Of a stretch of DNA of 64,000 bases, positions 39,870-51,985 are shown in pieces. The position numbers and the translations under genes are program-made. The DNA is taken from NCBI GenBank assembly GCA_032718475.1, contig JAUCBJ010007777.1:1-64000 (forward strand), read 5' to 3'. This stretch comes from Nemertoderma westbladi (Eukaryota; Xenacoelomorpha; Nemertodermatida; Nemertodermatidae). Within the stretch, counting starts at the first letter, position 1. The number at the start of each line of letters is the position of its first letter. Under the pieces are notes generated by a model. It was not told where the DNA came from and made no database searches. It saw nothing but the letters and a program-made list of their open reading frames with translations.

Positions 39870-40057
39870 GCAGCTCCGTAAAGAACCTTCTTCTTCGTTA
39901 GACATAGTGGACACGCTACTAATACTGGTTGCAGACTCTCTGTATAAGACAGACTCATCGAACTGGTTGATTGGTAGAAGTAATGGTGGAGGTGGACTTT
40001 CGGAACCACTCAATGTGCTACTGTTACTACTCACTGGAGAATTCATACTCTTTTCAT
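39870..40057 (-). CDS. Candidate internal exon of an unidentified gene
   Basis: This 188 bp minus-strand stretch has an acceptor TATTTATAG before 40057 and a consensus donor GTGAGT after 39870. It encodes a Ser/Pro-rich peptide (SPVSSNSSTLSGSESPPPP, then an acidic-serine end). Codon use looks coding, unlike the AT-rich surroundings. No partner exon or family is recognised. It could belong to a gene extending over the neighbouring repeats. Confidence 0.45.
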
Positions 40058-40614
40058 CTATAAATATATTAATTTAATTAATTTAGAAAGGACTGAAAAC
40101 TGAAAAATAGGAGCGATGCCTTAATTTTTTGTTGGGTTTGGAGGGTGTCTGGTGCACTGTGCGGTGGTACCACTTATTCTCATCTCTCACGATCCTGCAT
40201 CCGTACCAGTGATAAACACATCTCCCCTGTCAACATTTTTTATCAAAACGCTTCTAAAATTTTAACAGGCATTATTCAACCTATAGTGACCAACTGGAAA
40301 AAAAAAATTTTCCAATATATTGCTATTTCCGCTTCGCGCATCACGTTATAAACTCTAATTTTAAAATGTGCGACATTTCCTCAATTTTCATTAAAATTAT
40401 CTAAAATTCGATATAGAGGACTACACAACACTTAAATCATACGTACAATGCATGGTGAGTTGGATACAATGCACTAACGCACTTAACAAATGTGGCACCG
40501 CATACCGGTATATTTAAATTTCGTTGAAATATTGTGGCAAATTATTATGACAAATTATTGTGGCATATTATTGTCGAAACCCAATGCTACCCTGCGCCTG
40601 CAGTCACGGCAAAC

Positions 40615-40710
40615 AAATTGCCCCCACCGGCACCGATACGACGACAAAAAATTGCCCCCACCGGTACGACGACAACAAAATTGCCCCCACCTACACGACG
40701 ACAAATTGCC
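40615..40710 (+). repeat. Short array of AAATTGCCCCCACCGGTACGAC
   Basis: Three to four imperfect copies with spacing of about 29-36 bp. It is a small local duplication. Confidence 0.6.
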
Positions 40711-40749
40711 AAAAAATATATAATAAAGATTAGATCTTTAGCCAGTTAG

Positions 40750-41779
40750 AGTATGTAGACAACTGTGGGAAGGGACACGAGATGTGAGACGCAGAGATGG
40801 GCTGTTAACAGGTGGGGATTGTTTATTATTAGTGTAATAAGAGTTTGTTTGTATCCATATATAGTTAAATTACGAGACACATGACATACATTGAATTTCC
40901 TAACTACAAATGTTATAAATAAAAACAATATGTTATACTTATAATATATGTTATTTGAAATAAGAACTATATATAAAGTACTATTTAATATTTTAACGCC
41001 ACATACTGTATGTTCAAAGTTTTAGTGCGAAAAGTAGAGCATTTTAAAATAAAGGTCAAGTGCAAAAATACGTTAAAATAAATGGAGTAGATTAAAATAG
41101 TAACATCATTAAAATTGAAACATTATAATAATGTACAAGGGTCTAGTGTGATAAATATGTTAAAACGGGTTGTATAAAATGATAACTGCTTGTATATAAC
41201 AGTGTGTAAAAATAATAAATAAAATGTAAGAGCAATATGTACGAAAGCGTGTGTTAAAATAAAATAGTCTGTTCTGGCACAAGTAGAATTTGAAAACAAT
41301 ATGCTCAAAGACGGGTGTTAAATTAGAAATGCATGGTAAAATTTATTGTAACAATATATAAGGCTAGAGTACGAAAAAATATATTATCGGTATACGTTTT
41401 GTTTAAAATACTGTGTTCGTTACAAAATTTATGTAACAATTATGTTATTTGAATAAATCGAATCAGTACAAGTGTAATTAAATTAAATAGGCTTATTATT
41501 ACTTCATTAATTGTATACTGTCATGCGGTGAAGATCTACATTATGCTATTGTCATGGAATGTTTATTTAAATTACTTATGACACCGGGGATAGCCTTTTG
41601 ATGCATAGCCTCATTTCCAAAAGGGTCCCCACAAGGATATTTCTTGGATGTTTAAGCATCAAGCAATAAATAAATAATAAAAATGAAGGCGGATATGAGA
41701 GTTTAAAATCAAATTCAAATTTAAACAGAAGAGGTACTGTAATTAAAACGTGAATGTGTTTTGGCCTCTTGAGTGTCAA
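40750..41779. other. AT-rich spacer
   Basis: I see only AT-rich sequence with TTAAAAT-type words and no supported gene. The right part may be the tail of the adjacent LINE remnant. Confidence 0.4.
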
Positions 41780-43230
41780 ACGAGATAAATATAGTGCCTT
41801 AACCCGATGTTTGAAGGTTTCGAGAGTCTCTGATTTGGTGACTGAGGCAGGAAGGTCATCCCATAAGCGAGGGCCTTTAGCGGAAAAGGAACTTAGTCCA
41901 TGAACTGAACGTTTAAATGGTACAATGGCCTTGACGTGAAGTCCATCTCTGTGCGAAACGCAATTTTCGCTAAAAGTTTATGTTCCACTTAGATACTTGG
42001 GTGATTGTGAGTACATGATTTTGTACATATTTGTCACGATCCCCTGATTCACCCTGTCCTCTACTGGTAACCAGTTTAATGTTACAAAGTGGTCTGACCC
42101 GATGTGCTGGCGATTGGTGGGATTTAGGCAGAACCTGACGTATTTGCGCAGAAAGTCTTTGAGACGAAATCGCCAGTTCTGTGTGATTGCGAAATACCAC
42201 GTAATCGAAATGTGGCTGCATGAGCGCGCTGCACAGCAGCCGTCTAAGGTGTTTATCGAGAACATCAGCATGCCTGTACAGAAACCGTAGTTTAGAATTC
42301 CCTTTTCTCTTTCTTTCACAGTTCTTGACAGCAATATCATAGTCACCAATAGAGACTCTTAGGTTATCGTTGACTTTTAGTCGCAGGTGGGTGCCAAATA
42401 TAATTGACACAGTGTTCCCTAAATGTAAACTAAGTTGATTATCTATGAGCCAGGTGGAGATGTTCTTCATATTCCTTGTCAGAATGTCTGAGATTACTGA
42501 AACTGATGAACCTCGGGTCATGACTCTCGTGTCGTCTGCTAACCTTGGGGTGGGGCAATCGGTTACCAAATCAATATCGTTGTTCTGACACAGAAAGAGA
42601 GGAGGTCCGAGTAATGATCCTTGAGGAAATCCATCTCTGGTCGAAGAATAGCAGTTGTCAATATATAAAAATTGTTTTCTATTCTTGTGGTATGAAGAAA
42701 ACCAGCTGAGCGCCACTGGATCAAATCCTAAATGTTTGAGTTTCATAAGATGATACCGTGGTCGATGGTATCGAATGCCATTCTTAAGTCTATTATTACC
42801 ATACCGGTCAATTCCATTGTTAATATCAGAACGTCATGTATATATGTGAGTAATGTTTGCGTAGAATACCCAAACCGGTACCGTACCCAGACTGCATATC
42901 CCGATATAGGCTATTAGATATCATATAAAACATCATTTGATCATTAAGTACGTGTTCTAGAACTTTGAAGAGATCATCCTGTCATTGACAGTAAAGCTAG
43001 TGGTCTATAATTCTCCACCATCAGCGTGGTTCGGTTGTTCCAATTTTGAAAGCTGGTATTAGCTTGGCTGTCTTGCTCGAATGCAGTCGGGAACAGGTTG
43101 ATTGAGAGGTTTATAATGTGTGTCATTGGTTTTGCAAGGATATTTGCCCCCTATTTTCGTAATAGAGCTGTGATAACATCCAGTCCGGGACATTTGTCGG
43201 TGTCTGGGTGTGGTGGAGATTGTGTAAATT
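41780..43230 (-). pseudogene. Non-LTR retrotransposon (CR1/Jockey-like) reverse transcriptase remnant
   Basis: The minus strand encodes the second half of a LINE reverse transcriptase. It has WFSSYHKNRKQ, then PQGSLLGPPLFL, then LADDTR (the catalytic YADD degraded to LADD), then thumb-like sequence (LRRLLCSALMQPHFDY). Near 41800-41890 comes the C-terminal GPRLWDDLPASV block typical of this clade. At least two frame changes are needed, and upstream RT sequence (AKLIPAFK..) is frameshifted near 43050-43150. It is dead, with the 5' part missing. Confidence 0.75.
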
Positions 43231-44297
43231 TTTTAATACATTTCCTTCATTAGTTGCTTCAAGTTTGCTTCAAGATAGGCTAACGATTAGCTGATTAGCC
43301 TACCTACTCGCTACTCCTACCGGTACTGTATTCTGGTGTCTGGTATTTAACTGCTGAACTATTTAATGATATCTGGATATCTGCTTCTGCTTCCGCGCAG
43401 TATTTGTAGATTTACAGATTTAGCTAACTACTGACTGACTGAACTAACAATAACCAGGGTGATAACATCTGTACATCGGCAATCACCAGCCAGTAGGTCT
43501 ACCCTACCCAGCTACCGGTCTGGTACCGACTTACCGATTGTTGAAACTGGTTGGCTAGGCTTGTTTACTTCACGAGAAATGTTTTTGGGAATAGAGGAAT
43601 CTTTCAAAGCGCTATCCATATCGGATCCGTGATGAAAGCAGACGAGGAAGGATCACTGGATCACCTTCCAATCTTCTGTAGGCCTGCCATCCCAAAAACA
43701 TGTACCGGTACTGGTACCGGTATTACCTGATTACAGTACGGCAGTATTATTAATCTAAATAATGCAGTTTACCAGTTTTGTCCTTGGTCCTACCACGTTC
43801 ATGATCCATCTTTCCAGTGTCCATGCATCACAGCATCAGCCTGTCAACATCATGCTTTACCAGTTTACAGCTTAAGTCTGTAAGTGAACTAATAATCCGG
43901 TAGTAGGCTACTGCTGTACTGTACAGTTTGCTGTTGTAATGCAGTACCGGTAGTGCATAACGTGCTGCTGCTGCTACTGCTGCACACCCTGTCGGCTATG
44001 CCTGTATGCTGCACAATCAGACACCTAATACTGTAATATGCTGTATACAGTACCTGTCAGCATGTATATATATATTAATTCGCTCGGCCAATGGTTAAAA
44101 TTGCACAATATGCACAAATTAAAAATTACAAGTAGTATGAGGGAGAAGACCAACTAGGCTACAAACAGCACTTACAGGAGGCTCGAAAATATTGTACGCG
44201 AGGCGTTCAACACATAAATAAGGTTTTCCAAATTAAAAAGTATATTGAAGTAAAAAGAGTAAATAAATAATTTAAATAAAAACGTACCTAAAAGAAA
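43231..44297. other. Spacer rich in ACCGGTA palindromes
   Basis: Many ACCGGTACCGG words and short CTGCTGCTG stretches occur. A 12 bp inverted pair ATGTTTTTGGGA / TCCCAAAAACAT spans 43580-43702. I see no gene. Confidence 0.45.
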
Positions 44298-44466
44298 TTA
44301 CATAAATCTGTTAAAGTTGCACCATTTTAATAGGTCAAATTCACGTAATTTATTTGTAAAAGTTGCTAAGGTACGGGCCTCAACAATATTTACAGGTAAT
44401 GAATTCCATATGGGCACCACACGGTTTGAAAAAGAATACTTTGTTATTTGAAGTCTAGAGTAGTTT

Positions 44467-45384
44467 CAGTGCCGGATTAACCTTAAGGCATATAAGGCAC
44501 GTGCCTTAGGGCCAGCGGAAAATACGGGCCATTTATTCTCAGAGAGTAATTACTTTGAAAAAAAATATTTTTATCTGAAAAGTCCACATTTTTTCTCACT
44601 AAACTTTGTAGAGAACAGAGCAAGAAAGTGTATCTTTCGACTACTTTCTATCCCTAAATTTGTGATAGAAAGTGCAAAATTCTAGCTCAGTCGACCAACA
44701 GGTGCTGTGTTATTAGTTCGAGACCTGATGGCAGGAAAGTGCTAATTACTGAATTATGAACATTGGAAAATTTTACTTTATTTATTCGTGGGGAATTACT
44801 TGTAGTTATGCTCTTAAACTTTCTAGAACAACCAAATAATAACGTGGTGACATGGAAATACTGTACATAGTAAATGTATGGCGTGGAGATATGGTAGTGC
44901 GAAATTCATTTTATTTACCAGAAATGAGTTTTATAAATATAGGCCCTAATAGATTAAAAAAAGGATCAATTAGTTGTAGATAAAATAGTTGTTGATTAAA
45001 AAAAACGTGTCAGAAATAACTTCTTGTCACAAATTTAATTTAACCGAAATTCAGATGTTCTGCCCTCGTCTATTGAATTTTGCATTCGATGGAATTTTAG
45101 GTGCAATTCGTCGTTAGCATTTGTCATTGAAACCTTAATTAAAATTGAATAATTTAATATTGAAAGATATAAAACCCACAAAACCCAGAGTTCATCATTT
45201 TCAACCAGAAATTTGACCACTAGTGTTCAAAGTTCCTGTCGCTATAATAGCTGATTTTCATAATGTCGGTTGTTTTTAGCAGCTTTTTTTTTGAAAGGGT
45301 CTGCGGAAAAAGATCAATTTTCGGGCCATTTTTGGAAATTACTAAAATGTGCCTTAGGGCCACCAGAGGCTTAATCCGGCACTG
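44467..45384. mobile_element. Non-autonomous hAT-type DNA transposon (918 bp)
   Basis: The ends are inverted: CAGTGCCGGATTAA at 44467 and its complement ending at 45384, with further related sequence GGCCCTAAGGCAC inside. Both sides carry the 8 bp duplication AGTAGTTT (44459-44466 and 45385-45392). Eight-base duplications and CAGTG ends are typical of the hAT superfamily. The interior has no transposase frame, so it depends on an autonomous relative. Confidence 0.88.
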
Positions 45385-45790
45385 AGTAGTTTGTAAACAG
45401 TTTATGGCTGTGACCTCTAAGTCCAGAGCGTGGATCAATTTTAAAGAAACAGTCAAAATCAAGATCGACCAACTGTCTTTCAATTGAATATACCATCTTC
45501 AGATCAAAGATTAATCGTCGGACTTCTAGAGGTTGCAGCTTGAGGTACTCTGAACGTTGCAAGTAACTAGTATTGTGATTACCTAGATGACATCGGGCAA
45601 AAAGTCTTCTTGTGAAGTACCTTTGCACCCGTTCAATGAGGTCAATGCTACCTTTCTGGAACGGAGACCAGATCGGCGTACAATATTCCAGCAAAGGTCT
45701 GACATACGATTTGTATGCAGTTAACAGAGCTTTCTGGTTGGATGTATAAAAACAACGAAAAATCATATTAATTATTTTAAAAGATTTCAC
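45371..45790 (-). pseudogene. LINE ORF2 C-terminal part (upstream of the hAT insertion)
   Basis: This 139-codon frame holds the RT thumb and following region (SYVRPLLEYCTPIWSPF, then RRLFARCHLG). Its last codons run into the inverted repeat of the hAT-type element and stop. The same frame continues on the other side of the insertion to 44298, with the VVPIWNSLPVNIV block. Confidence 0.75.
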
Positions 45791-45869
45791 GGCTTGTTCT
45801 CGGCAATATTTATCGAACTTGAGATCCGAACAAACTGTATTACCATTTAAAAAATAACTAGTTTTACTA

Positions 45870-46724
45870 TTATTTGCACCAATATATATTTACTGTACAT
45901 TTATGGGCAGCAACCTTTAATTGCCACTCACTAGCCCACCACTCAAGAGACTCAAGAGCCGTCACTAGTAAGTGGCTATCAACGGTTGGTGCATACAATT
46001 TAACATCGTCGGCAAAGAGTTTACTTTTGCAAGTTCCTAGTACCTCCGGTAAATCATTGATAAAAAGTACAAATAATATAGGTCCTAACACGCTCCCCTG
46101 GATAGTTCCAGAACGGACTGAGCACACATCTGAAAAATAATTACCAACAAGTACTCGTTGGGTTCTGTTCGATAAAAAAGCCGTTAGCCAAGCTAAAAGA
46201 TCACCAGTGATACCATAACTAGATAATTTACAAATAAGCTTAGAATGCACCACAGAATCAAACGCCTTTACAAAATCTATGTAAATTATATCAATATTGT
46301 TCCGTTTATCTACTAAATTGTACCATTGTGTTACACATTCCAACAACTGAGTACAGGTTGACCTACGTTTTAAAAATCCGTGTTGTGCCCCTGTAATTAT
46401 TTTATTAGTTAGTAAGTACTCGGTAAGTTCCAGCTTAATGCATGCTTCCATGATTTTGCATGTTACACAAGTAAGGGAAACTGGTCTATAATTGCACGGG
46501 TCGGATGGGTCACCCTTTTTAAATATTGGTATTATGTTGGCTGTTAACCAAATCGAAGGCAGAGCATGTGTTTCGAATGAAACTATAAATAATGCAGCCA
46601 GTGGCGTTGCAAGGCAACGAGCTAGCTTCACAAATAAGATACTGGGTAACCCATCAGGTGTACGCCCAGTTTTACATGGTAAACGCCGTAAAATAGAAAA
46701 CACCTTAGGTGCACTAAAATCCAC
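45870..46724 (-). pseudogene. LINE reverse transcriptase palm region with intact FADD
   Basis: The 284-codon frame contains all central RT motifs in order: IIPIFKKGD and NYRPVSLT, YIDFVKAFDSV, the motif B segment GTIQGSVLGPILFVLFINDL, and the catalytic FADD. The frame is open upstream of the usual start and is lost by a one-base change near 45885. Residues look well preserved, so this copy decayed late. Confidence 0.8.
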
Positions 46725-46760
46725 CGTCGATTTATTTACATTAGTAGGGACCTTGCGAGA

Positions 46761-47636
46761 AAATCAAGTCTCTAAGAAAGTGTTTAGACCTTACACGGAC
46801 AAGTTTAAGAAGTAGAGACATAAGACTAGAACCTACGTTGGTAACCATGCAGCCATGGGGTAACGATGTGGGGCGAGACACGTATGGCGAGCCATCAGCG
46901 AACTGATATAATTACACTAGGGCAGTTTTTCAAAAATCTGTGTGTGTGTGTGTCGGAAGCCATAAATGTCGGAAGCCATAATCGAAGTTAATATCTTCAG
47001 CTAAATTGTATGGTTGAGTCATTTTGAACGGTCTCTCCATGGAAATTAATTGTTTAGCACCATACGATTAAAGTTATTTTGCACAGAAATTAGATATCTG
47101 GAATCCATATGTACCCCATTCCATTATAGTTTTTTATTTTTTCAAGTGATTTGCGTTAATAAATATATTTTTAATAACATATAATAATAATTGATTTAAA
47201 CATAATTAACATTGTAAATTCATACGCTGATTCCATCCTCCCCCATAGAGCCTAAGGCACGGCAAGGGCAGCCGTGCCCAATAATATTTCTTGAAGTATT
47301 ACATTAGTAACATTGCAAGCTAAAGTCTTTGACCAAGCCAGTGCCTAGGTTAGTACATACTGTATAAGGACATAGTAGTCCAGTAGAAGGAATAGTGCTC
47401 CTTCAATACATCTCAACAGACATTAATTCATTTGCCTGTGCCTACCAACGCGTGTTCCTTAACATAACATATATTCTTGATTTCCATCACCTCTCACCAC
47501 AATTATTATTAGTAATTAAAAGTTTCAATTCGGTTTGTCTTTCCGTTATCTGGTTATTCAGTTATTGCATTATTAATAAATAAATGTTTTAAAATATATC
47601 TTACGAAATATGGTTAATCATTAAAACTTGTCGCTA
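46761..47636. other. Spacer
   Basis: A short GT run and a duplicated GTCGGAAGCCATAA word lie at about 46938-46982. Otherwise I see AT-rich sequence without a gene. Confidence 0.4.
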
Positions 47637-48175
47637 ACATTCTCGTTATGGGGGTTTTAAAGAGTGTTGATTACATTTCTGATGTCAGTTTTCACGTTTA
47701 CATAAATCTAGTCTGTCTGTCTGTCGGTCTTTCTGTCAGTCAGTCTGTCAAAACATAAAAGATAATTCAAATTAACTAACATTCTCGCTATGGGGGTTTT
47801 AAGGGGTGCTGATTTCATTTCTGATGTCAGTTTTCAGGTTTACATAAATCTAGTCTGTCTGTTTATCGGTCTTTCTGTCAGTCAGTCAGTCTGTCAAAAC
47901 TTAAAAAAGAATACAAACTAACTAACATTCTCGTTATGGGGTTTTAATGGGTGCTAATTTTATTTCAGATGTCAGTTTTCACGTTTAAAAAAAATCTAGT
48001 CTGTCTGGCTGTCGGTCTTTCTGTCAGTCAGTCTGTGAAAACTTAAGAAAGTATACTAACTAACCAACATTCTCGCTATGGGGGTTTTAAGGGTTGCTGA
48101 GTTCATTTTTGATGTCAGTTTACACGTTTACATAAATCTAGTCTGTCTGTCTGTCGGTCTCTCTGTCAGTCTGAA
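47637..48175 (+). repeat. Four ~142-146-bp tandem repeats
   Basis: Units begin with ACATTCTCGYTATGGGGG at 47637, 47779, 47925 and 48067 and end in TCTGTCTGTCGGTCTTTCTGTC. They are moderately diverged. No coding frame passes through. Confidence 0.9.
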
Positions 48176-48349
48176 CTACTGTACTGTGGTTGGCATTACG
48201 CCATATACCTAACACTAATAATACAGTCTACAATACAGCCTATCTACAGTACAGAATGGATTTTTTGCCACGAAGAGCAATAAATGTCATTAATACTATC
48301 CACCAGTATACCTAGACCAAGAGCCTTCCAATAAAACATGTATTCCAGC

Positions 48350-48421
48350 ATGACGTGCACTGCACGTCTTCGTGCTGTCCATTGTGACGTGCAGTGGACG
48401 TCATAGGCTCTAAGGGGTTAA
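48350..48421. mobile_element. End of a piggyBac-like MITE
   Basis: The sequence ends CTAAGGGG at TTAA (48418-48421) and contains paired GACGTGCACTGCACGTC and GACGTGCAGTGGACGTC words. TTAA targets and such subterminal palindromes are usual in piggyBac-derived MITEs. The other end was not located. Confidence 0.4.
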
Positions 48422-48430
48422 GCAACACAG

Positions 48431-48797
48431 TCCCTACTTCGCCCTGTCGACACCCCAGCCATTTTTCACTAATCCTTTTTTAGAGTTTTTTAATTTTTTC
48501 GGTATTGGTGAAAGTTCTACAACATTAGTAGATATGTTTTTTATGATAGCTAGTGTTTTTTTGCTAGCTAGTATTTTTTTAAATTATAAAAAATGTGAAA
48601 GTCCATGATATTTCAGGTTAAACCTTTGAAGAATATATTAATGACCAAAATAATTTCCAAAAATTACTAGCTAGTAAAAAATACTAGCTATATACCATAA
48701 AAAATCTACTAAGTTTCTAGAACATTCACTAATATAAAAAAGCACTCAAAATCACAAAAAATAAAGGTTAAAAAACTCATTCGGGACTCTTTTGCTT
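48431..48797. mobile_element. Foldback MITE, copy 2
   Basis: This is related to 34216-34608. It shares TCCCTACTTCGCCCTGT near the left end, GGTATTGGTGAAAGTTCTA inside, and CATTCGGGACTCTTTTGC at the right. It also has inverted arms around the centre. Divergence from copy 1 is clear. Confidence 0.6.
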
Positions 48798-51112
48798 AAG
48801 GAGTCAAAATTGTAGAAAAAATTCCCGAAGTTTGCGACGTTTGCGAAATTCGCGAAGAATCCGTCAGTTTCTGTGCCCTAATGGTTTCGTGACGAAACAA
48901 TAAAATCTTACACACTTAACACACACGAACTAATTTAATGTGTGTATTAGTATGCCATGCCTGAATAATTAAATAGAAATTGAATTAATGAACGCTATTT
49001 CAACATGAAATCTACGGAATCAATACACAACACACGCACACTACTGAATTCAAAAATTTATATAGATTGCAACTTATATTTGGCTACCTTTTAATGGGTG
49101 ACTAATTTAATTATTCACCCCTATATATTTGTAGCCTTTTTAATTTGTGCCTCTAATTGAATCAAACATTAAACTATGTCACAATATTGGTCTGTCGGTA
49201 GCTGGTCACTGATTCTCTCATAAATTTGTTAATTAGTCGCTGCTCAGTCATTGAACATTTGAACACGTGCTGCTCGAAGACCCCACAACGTGTAATAAAT
49301 TAAACTTTAGCTAATCACAAACAGAGCTGTTCAGTATTATGAGAATAAAGTAATTATGAATAGGCCTAGTACATTTTCATTCGACGCTTATGCCTTATGG
49401 CTATCATCGCATGAATTTAATATTAGTTTTTTTTTATTGCTAATTAATAATAAATTATTGGGCAAATAGAGCATTATGCCCTATATCCTGCCCTTACAAT
49501 TACATGTTAGAAATATTGATTGACCTTGACTCCATGTTGAGATGATCTGCTACCCACACTGATCGAATACCAACCAGGAACACGCCAACACAGCTCCAAC
49601 TCCATCCACTGGACTTTGCACACTTAGTAAACGCAATAATTTTTATTGTCCGTTTAAATCCTTTTTTTGTCCTTTTTTTTTATTTTTTATGTCCTCCAAA
49701 AGTCTAACGTTAGGTTCCATGCTACCGGTTTCTCTACTCCTGTTCTCTCAGGCTATCAGTACCGGTATTCGTATATATAGTGTAAAAGCTTCTGTGGGAT
49801 CTAGCTGGCCCTTTTGCTTTGCGGTCCGAGTTCCCCCCAGGCGCTGGAATACTCTAAAAGGGCTTTCTAACTATATATATATTCCCCTCGCCCGCAAGGT
49901 ACCGTAATAGGTGTTTTAACGGACATAAAAGTCATTCTTCTAGATACGTGCTTTGGAGGACATGGTAAGGCAAAAAACCCGCAATACGGCAAATACTTTT
50001 ACACAGCCTAGCCGTGATGATTCATATTACGACATCTAACAGCTGGTTGCTGACATGGAAACGGCCATTGGACACATGGTTCTTTGTTTAGCTTGAGCCA
50101 ATCAGAGCGATTTTTTCTGTCGATGTGGAGATATTCGGCCGATCATGCTAGAGTGTTCAGTCTTACTGTTTTTTATGATACTGTTGTGTTGTTGGTATCT
50201 AGGCCAGGAACACCGGCTCTAGAGTTAATTCGTTTCATACTTTTAGAAGAAACATTAGTAGGCTTAAGATTATAGAGCGTATAACTGTTATCAGTTCATA
50301 TCATACCAGTTCAACTCATAGCGACTCAATCGGCACATACTGTTTTGTTATCTTAACCTACCGTCTTAATGCTGTTTACTGTTGTGTTTTAGTTGAATAT
50401 TATTTGGAGAACATTTATAAAGAACCCAAATTTCCCAATTTTCTTGATACACTACAGGTTAGAGAGACGGGTTATATATAGCGATTGCGACTTATATTAT
50501 TGTGTATGTAGTGAATTTAATGCTATTTGATAAGCACTACATTGGTCCGTTGCTGTTCTCTCTATATATGATAAAATTCATTGACGGTCGGCAAATTAGT
50601 GAGCAGTATTGTGTGTTACCGGTAGTGTGCATGATTGTGACTGATAACTAAGCATTTCCTAAAGAATGCGCCTCATACGTGAATCATAAGCCTTACCGAC
50701 TTACCGTTGTGATTAGTATAAGTCATATCTCCGTTTACCTAGATAGAGCGCCACGTCCTAAAGGAACTGTTAATATTTCCCGAAAGTGAATAATATTAGT
50801 CAGAAATTATTTATTAACGATCAATCGAATAATACAGTAGGCTTCACTGCAATAATAATCTAAGCCCTAAGAATCCAGCCCCCCGGGTATATCCAGCGGG
50901 TGAATGGATGCGCACTAGGCTGGCTTCTGCTAATGTTGTGTTTATTGGTATTAAATATTTGTCATCTTCTAAAGTATATTTATAAACCAAAAGACATATA
51001 AATTTTGGCAGGTTAAACTGCTAAAGGTCTTCCAAAAGCGCGTACAATAACAGTTATTGACTTTATTGCAGTAAACAATAAAGTTGAAAGTACCGGCCGA
51101 CCGGTAAACCTG
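48798..51112. other. Spacer without recognised genes
   Basis: Mixed AT-rich DNA with scattered ACCGGTA words. The few frames over 60 codons (for example at 49689 and 50084) show no motif or splice context. Confidence 0.4.
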
Positions 51113-51240
51113 AACCGGTACTTCTGTAGGTCAGTAGGCCCAACTGCCAGAACCGGCACTGCTGTAGGTCCGTAGGTCCAACTGCCAGAACCGGTACTTC
51201 TGTAGGTCCGTAGGCCCAACTGTCCTAACCGGTACTTCCA
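51113..51240 (+). repeat. 38-bp tandem repeat, 3.4 copies
   Basis: AACCGGTACTTCTGTAGGTC units start at 51113, 51151, 51189 and 51227 with an exact 38 bp period. Confidence 0.9.
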
Positions 51241-51409
51241 GTATAAGTACATTAGTATTATTCGATTTGATTATTGCATACCGGTAGGCTGTTTAAGAGA
51301 TTAGGGACTGTACACCCCTTGTTTCTTTTGGAGCTTACTTATTTCTGTCAGTTTTATTTCCTAGTAAGTTAATATTGAGCTGAAGACGTGTAAGTCTGCT
51401 CAGATTGTA

Positions 51410-51985
51410 CAGATAATTGTAGGCCGGACTGTTGTCGGATTGTTGTTGGGTTTGGAGAGATTACGGCGTGTGTAGAGTTTGTCCGATAGAGTGCCGTTAG
51501 TAAGTTGGGGCAGCCATAGCTGTAAGGTCAATCCCCTCTTAAAGAATAAGTCGTACTACCGTGTTAGAACGCATACTAACTAACCGTTTTGGAATCTGCA
51601 CATACTGTAGTTTATTTAGGCTTGACAGTATTCTGCCAGCGTTTTGGCCTGTGTTTGTTTGTGTGGTCTGTTCAGGTACCGTAATAGTTATTACTCAGAT
51701 ATTTGTAGGCTGGATTGTTGTCTAGCTATTATTAGGTCTGAAGAGATTGCTGCGTGTGTAGAGTTTGTCTGATAAAGTGCCGTTAGTAAGTTGGGGCAGC
51801 CATAGCTGTAAGGTCAATCCCCTCTTAAAGAATAAGTCGTACTACCGTGTTAGAACGCATACTAACTAACCATTTCAGAATCTACACGTACGGTAGTTTA
51901 TTTAGGCTTGGTGGTAGTCTGCCAGCGTTTTGGTTTGTATTTGTTTGAGTATTCTGTACGGGTAGCGTAATATTTATTATTCAGA
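51410..51985 (+). repeat. 286-bp tandem duplication upstream of the third BEL element
   Basis: Two copies, with GTGCCGTTAGTAAG at 51491 and 51777. A 110-base core from GTGCCG to ACTAACTAAC is almost identical, while the flanks of each copy are more diverged. It may be part of the 5' LTR or leader of the element whose gag begins at 53275, but no matching 3' copy was found. Confidence 0.85.

Larger units (their letters stand above)
44298..46760 (-). mobile_element. 5'-truncated CR1/Jockey-like LINE, split by a hAT-type insertion
   Basis: On the minus strand the element runs from RT palm sequence near 46760 to a stop at 44298-44300. The reading frame is nearly preserved. It has one frameshift near 45885, and the C-terminal ORF is interrupted by the 918 bp element at 44467-45384. 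If that element and one copy of its target duplication are removed, the frame runs on without a break to the stop. The N-terminal endonuclease and ORF1 are missing, as is usual for 5' truncation. Confidence 0.8.
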
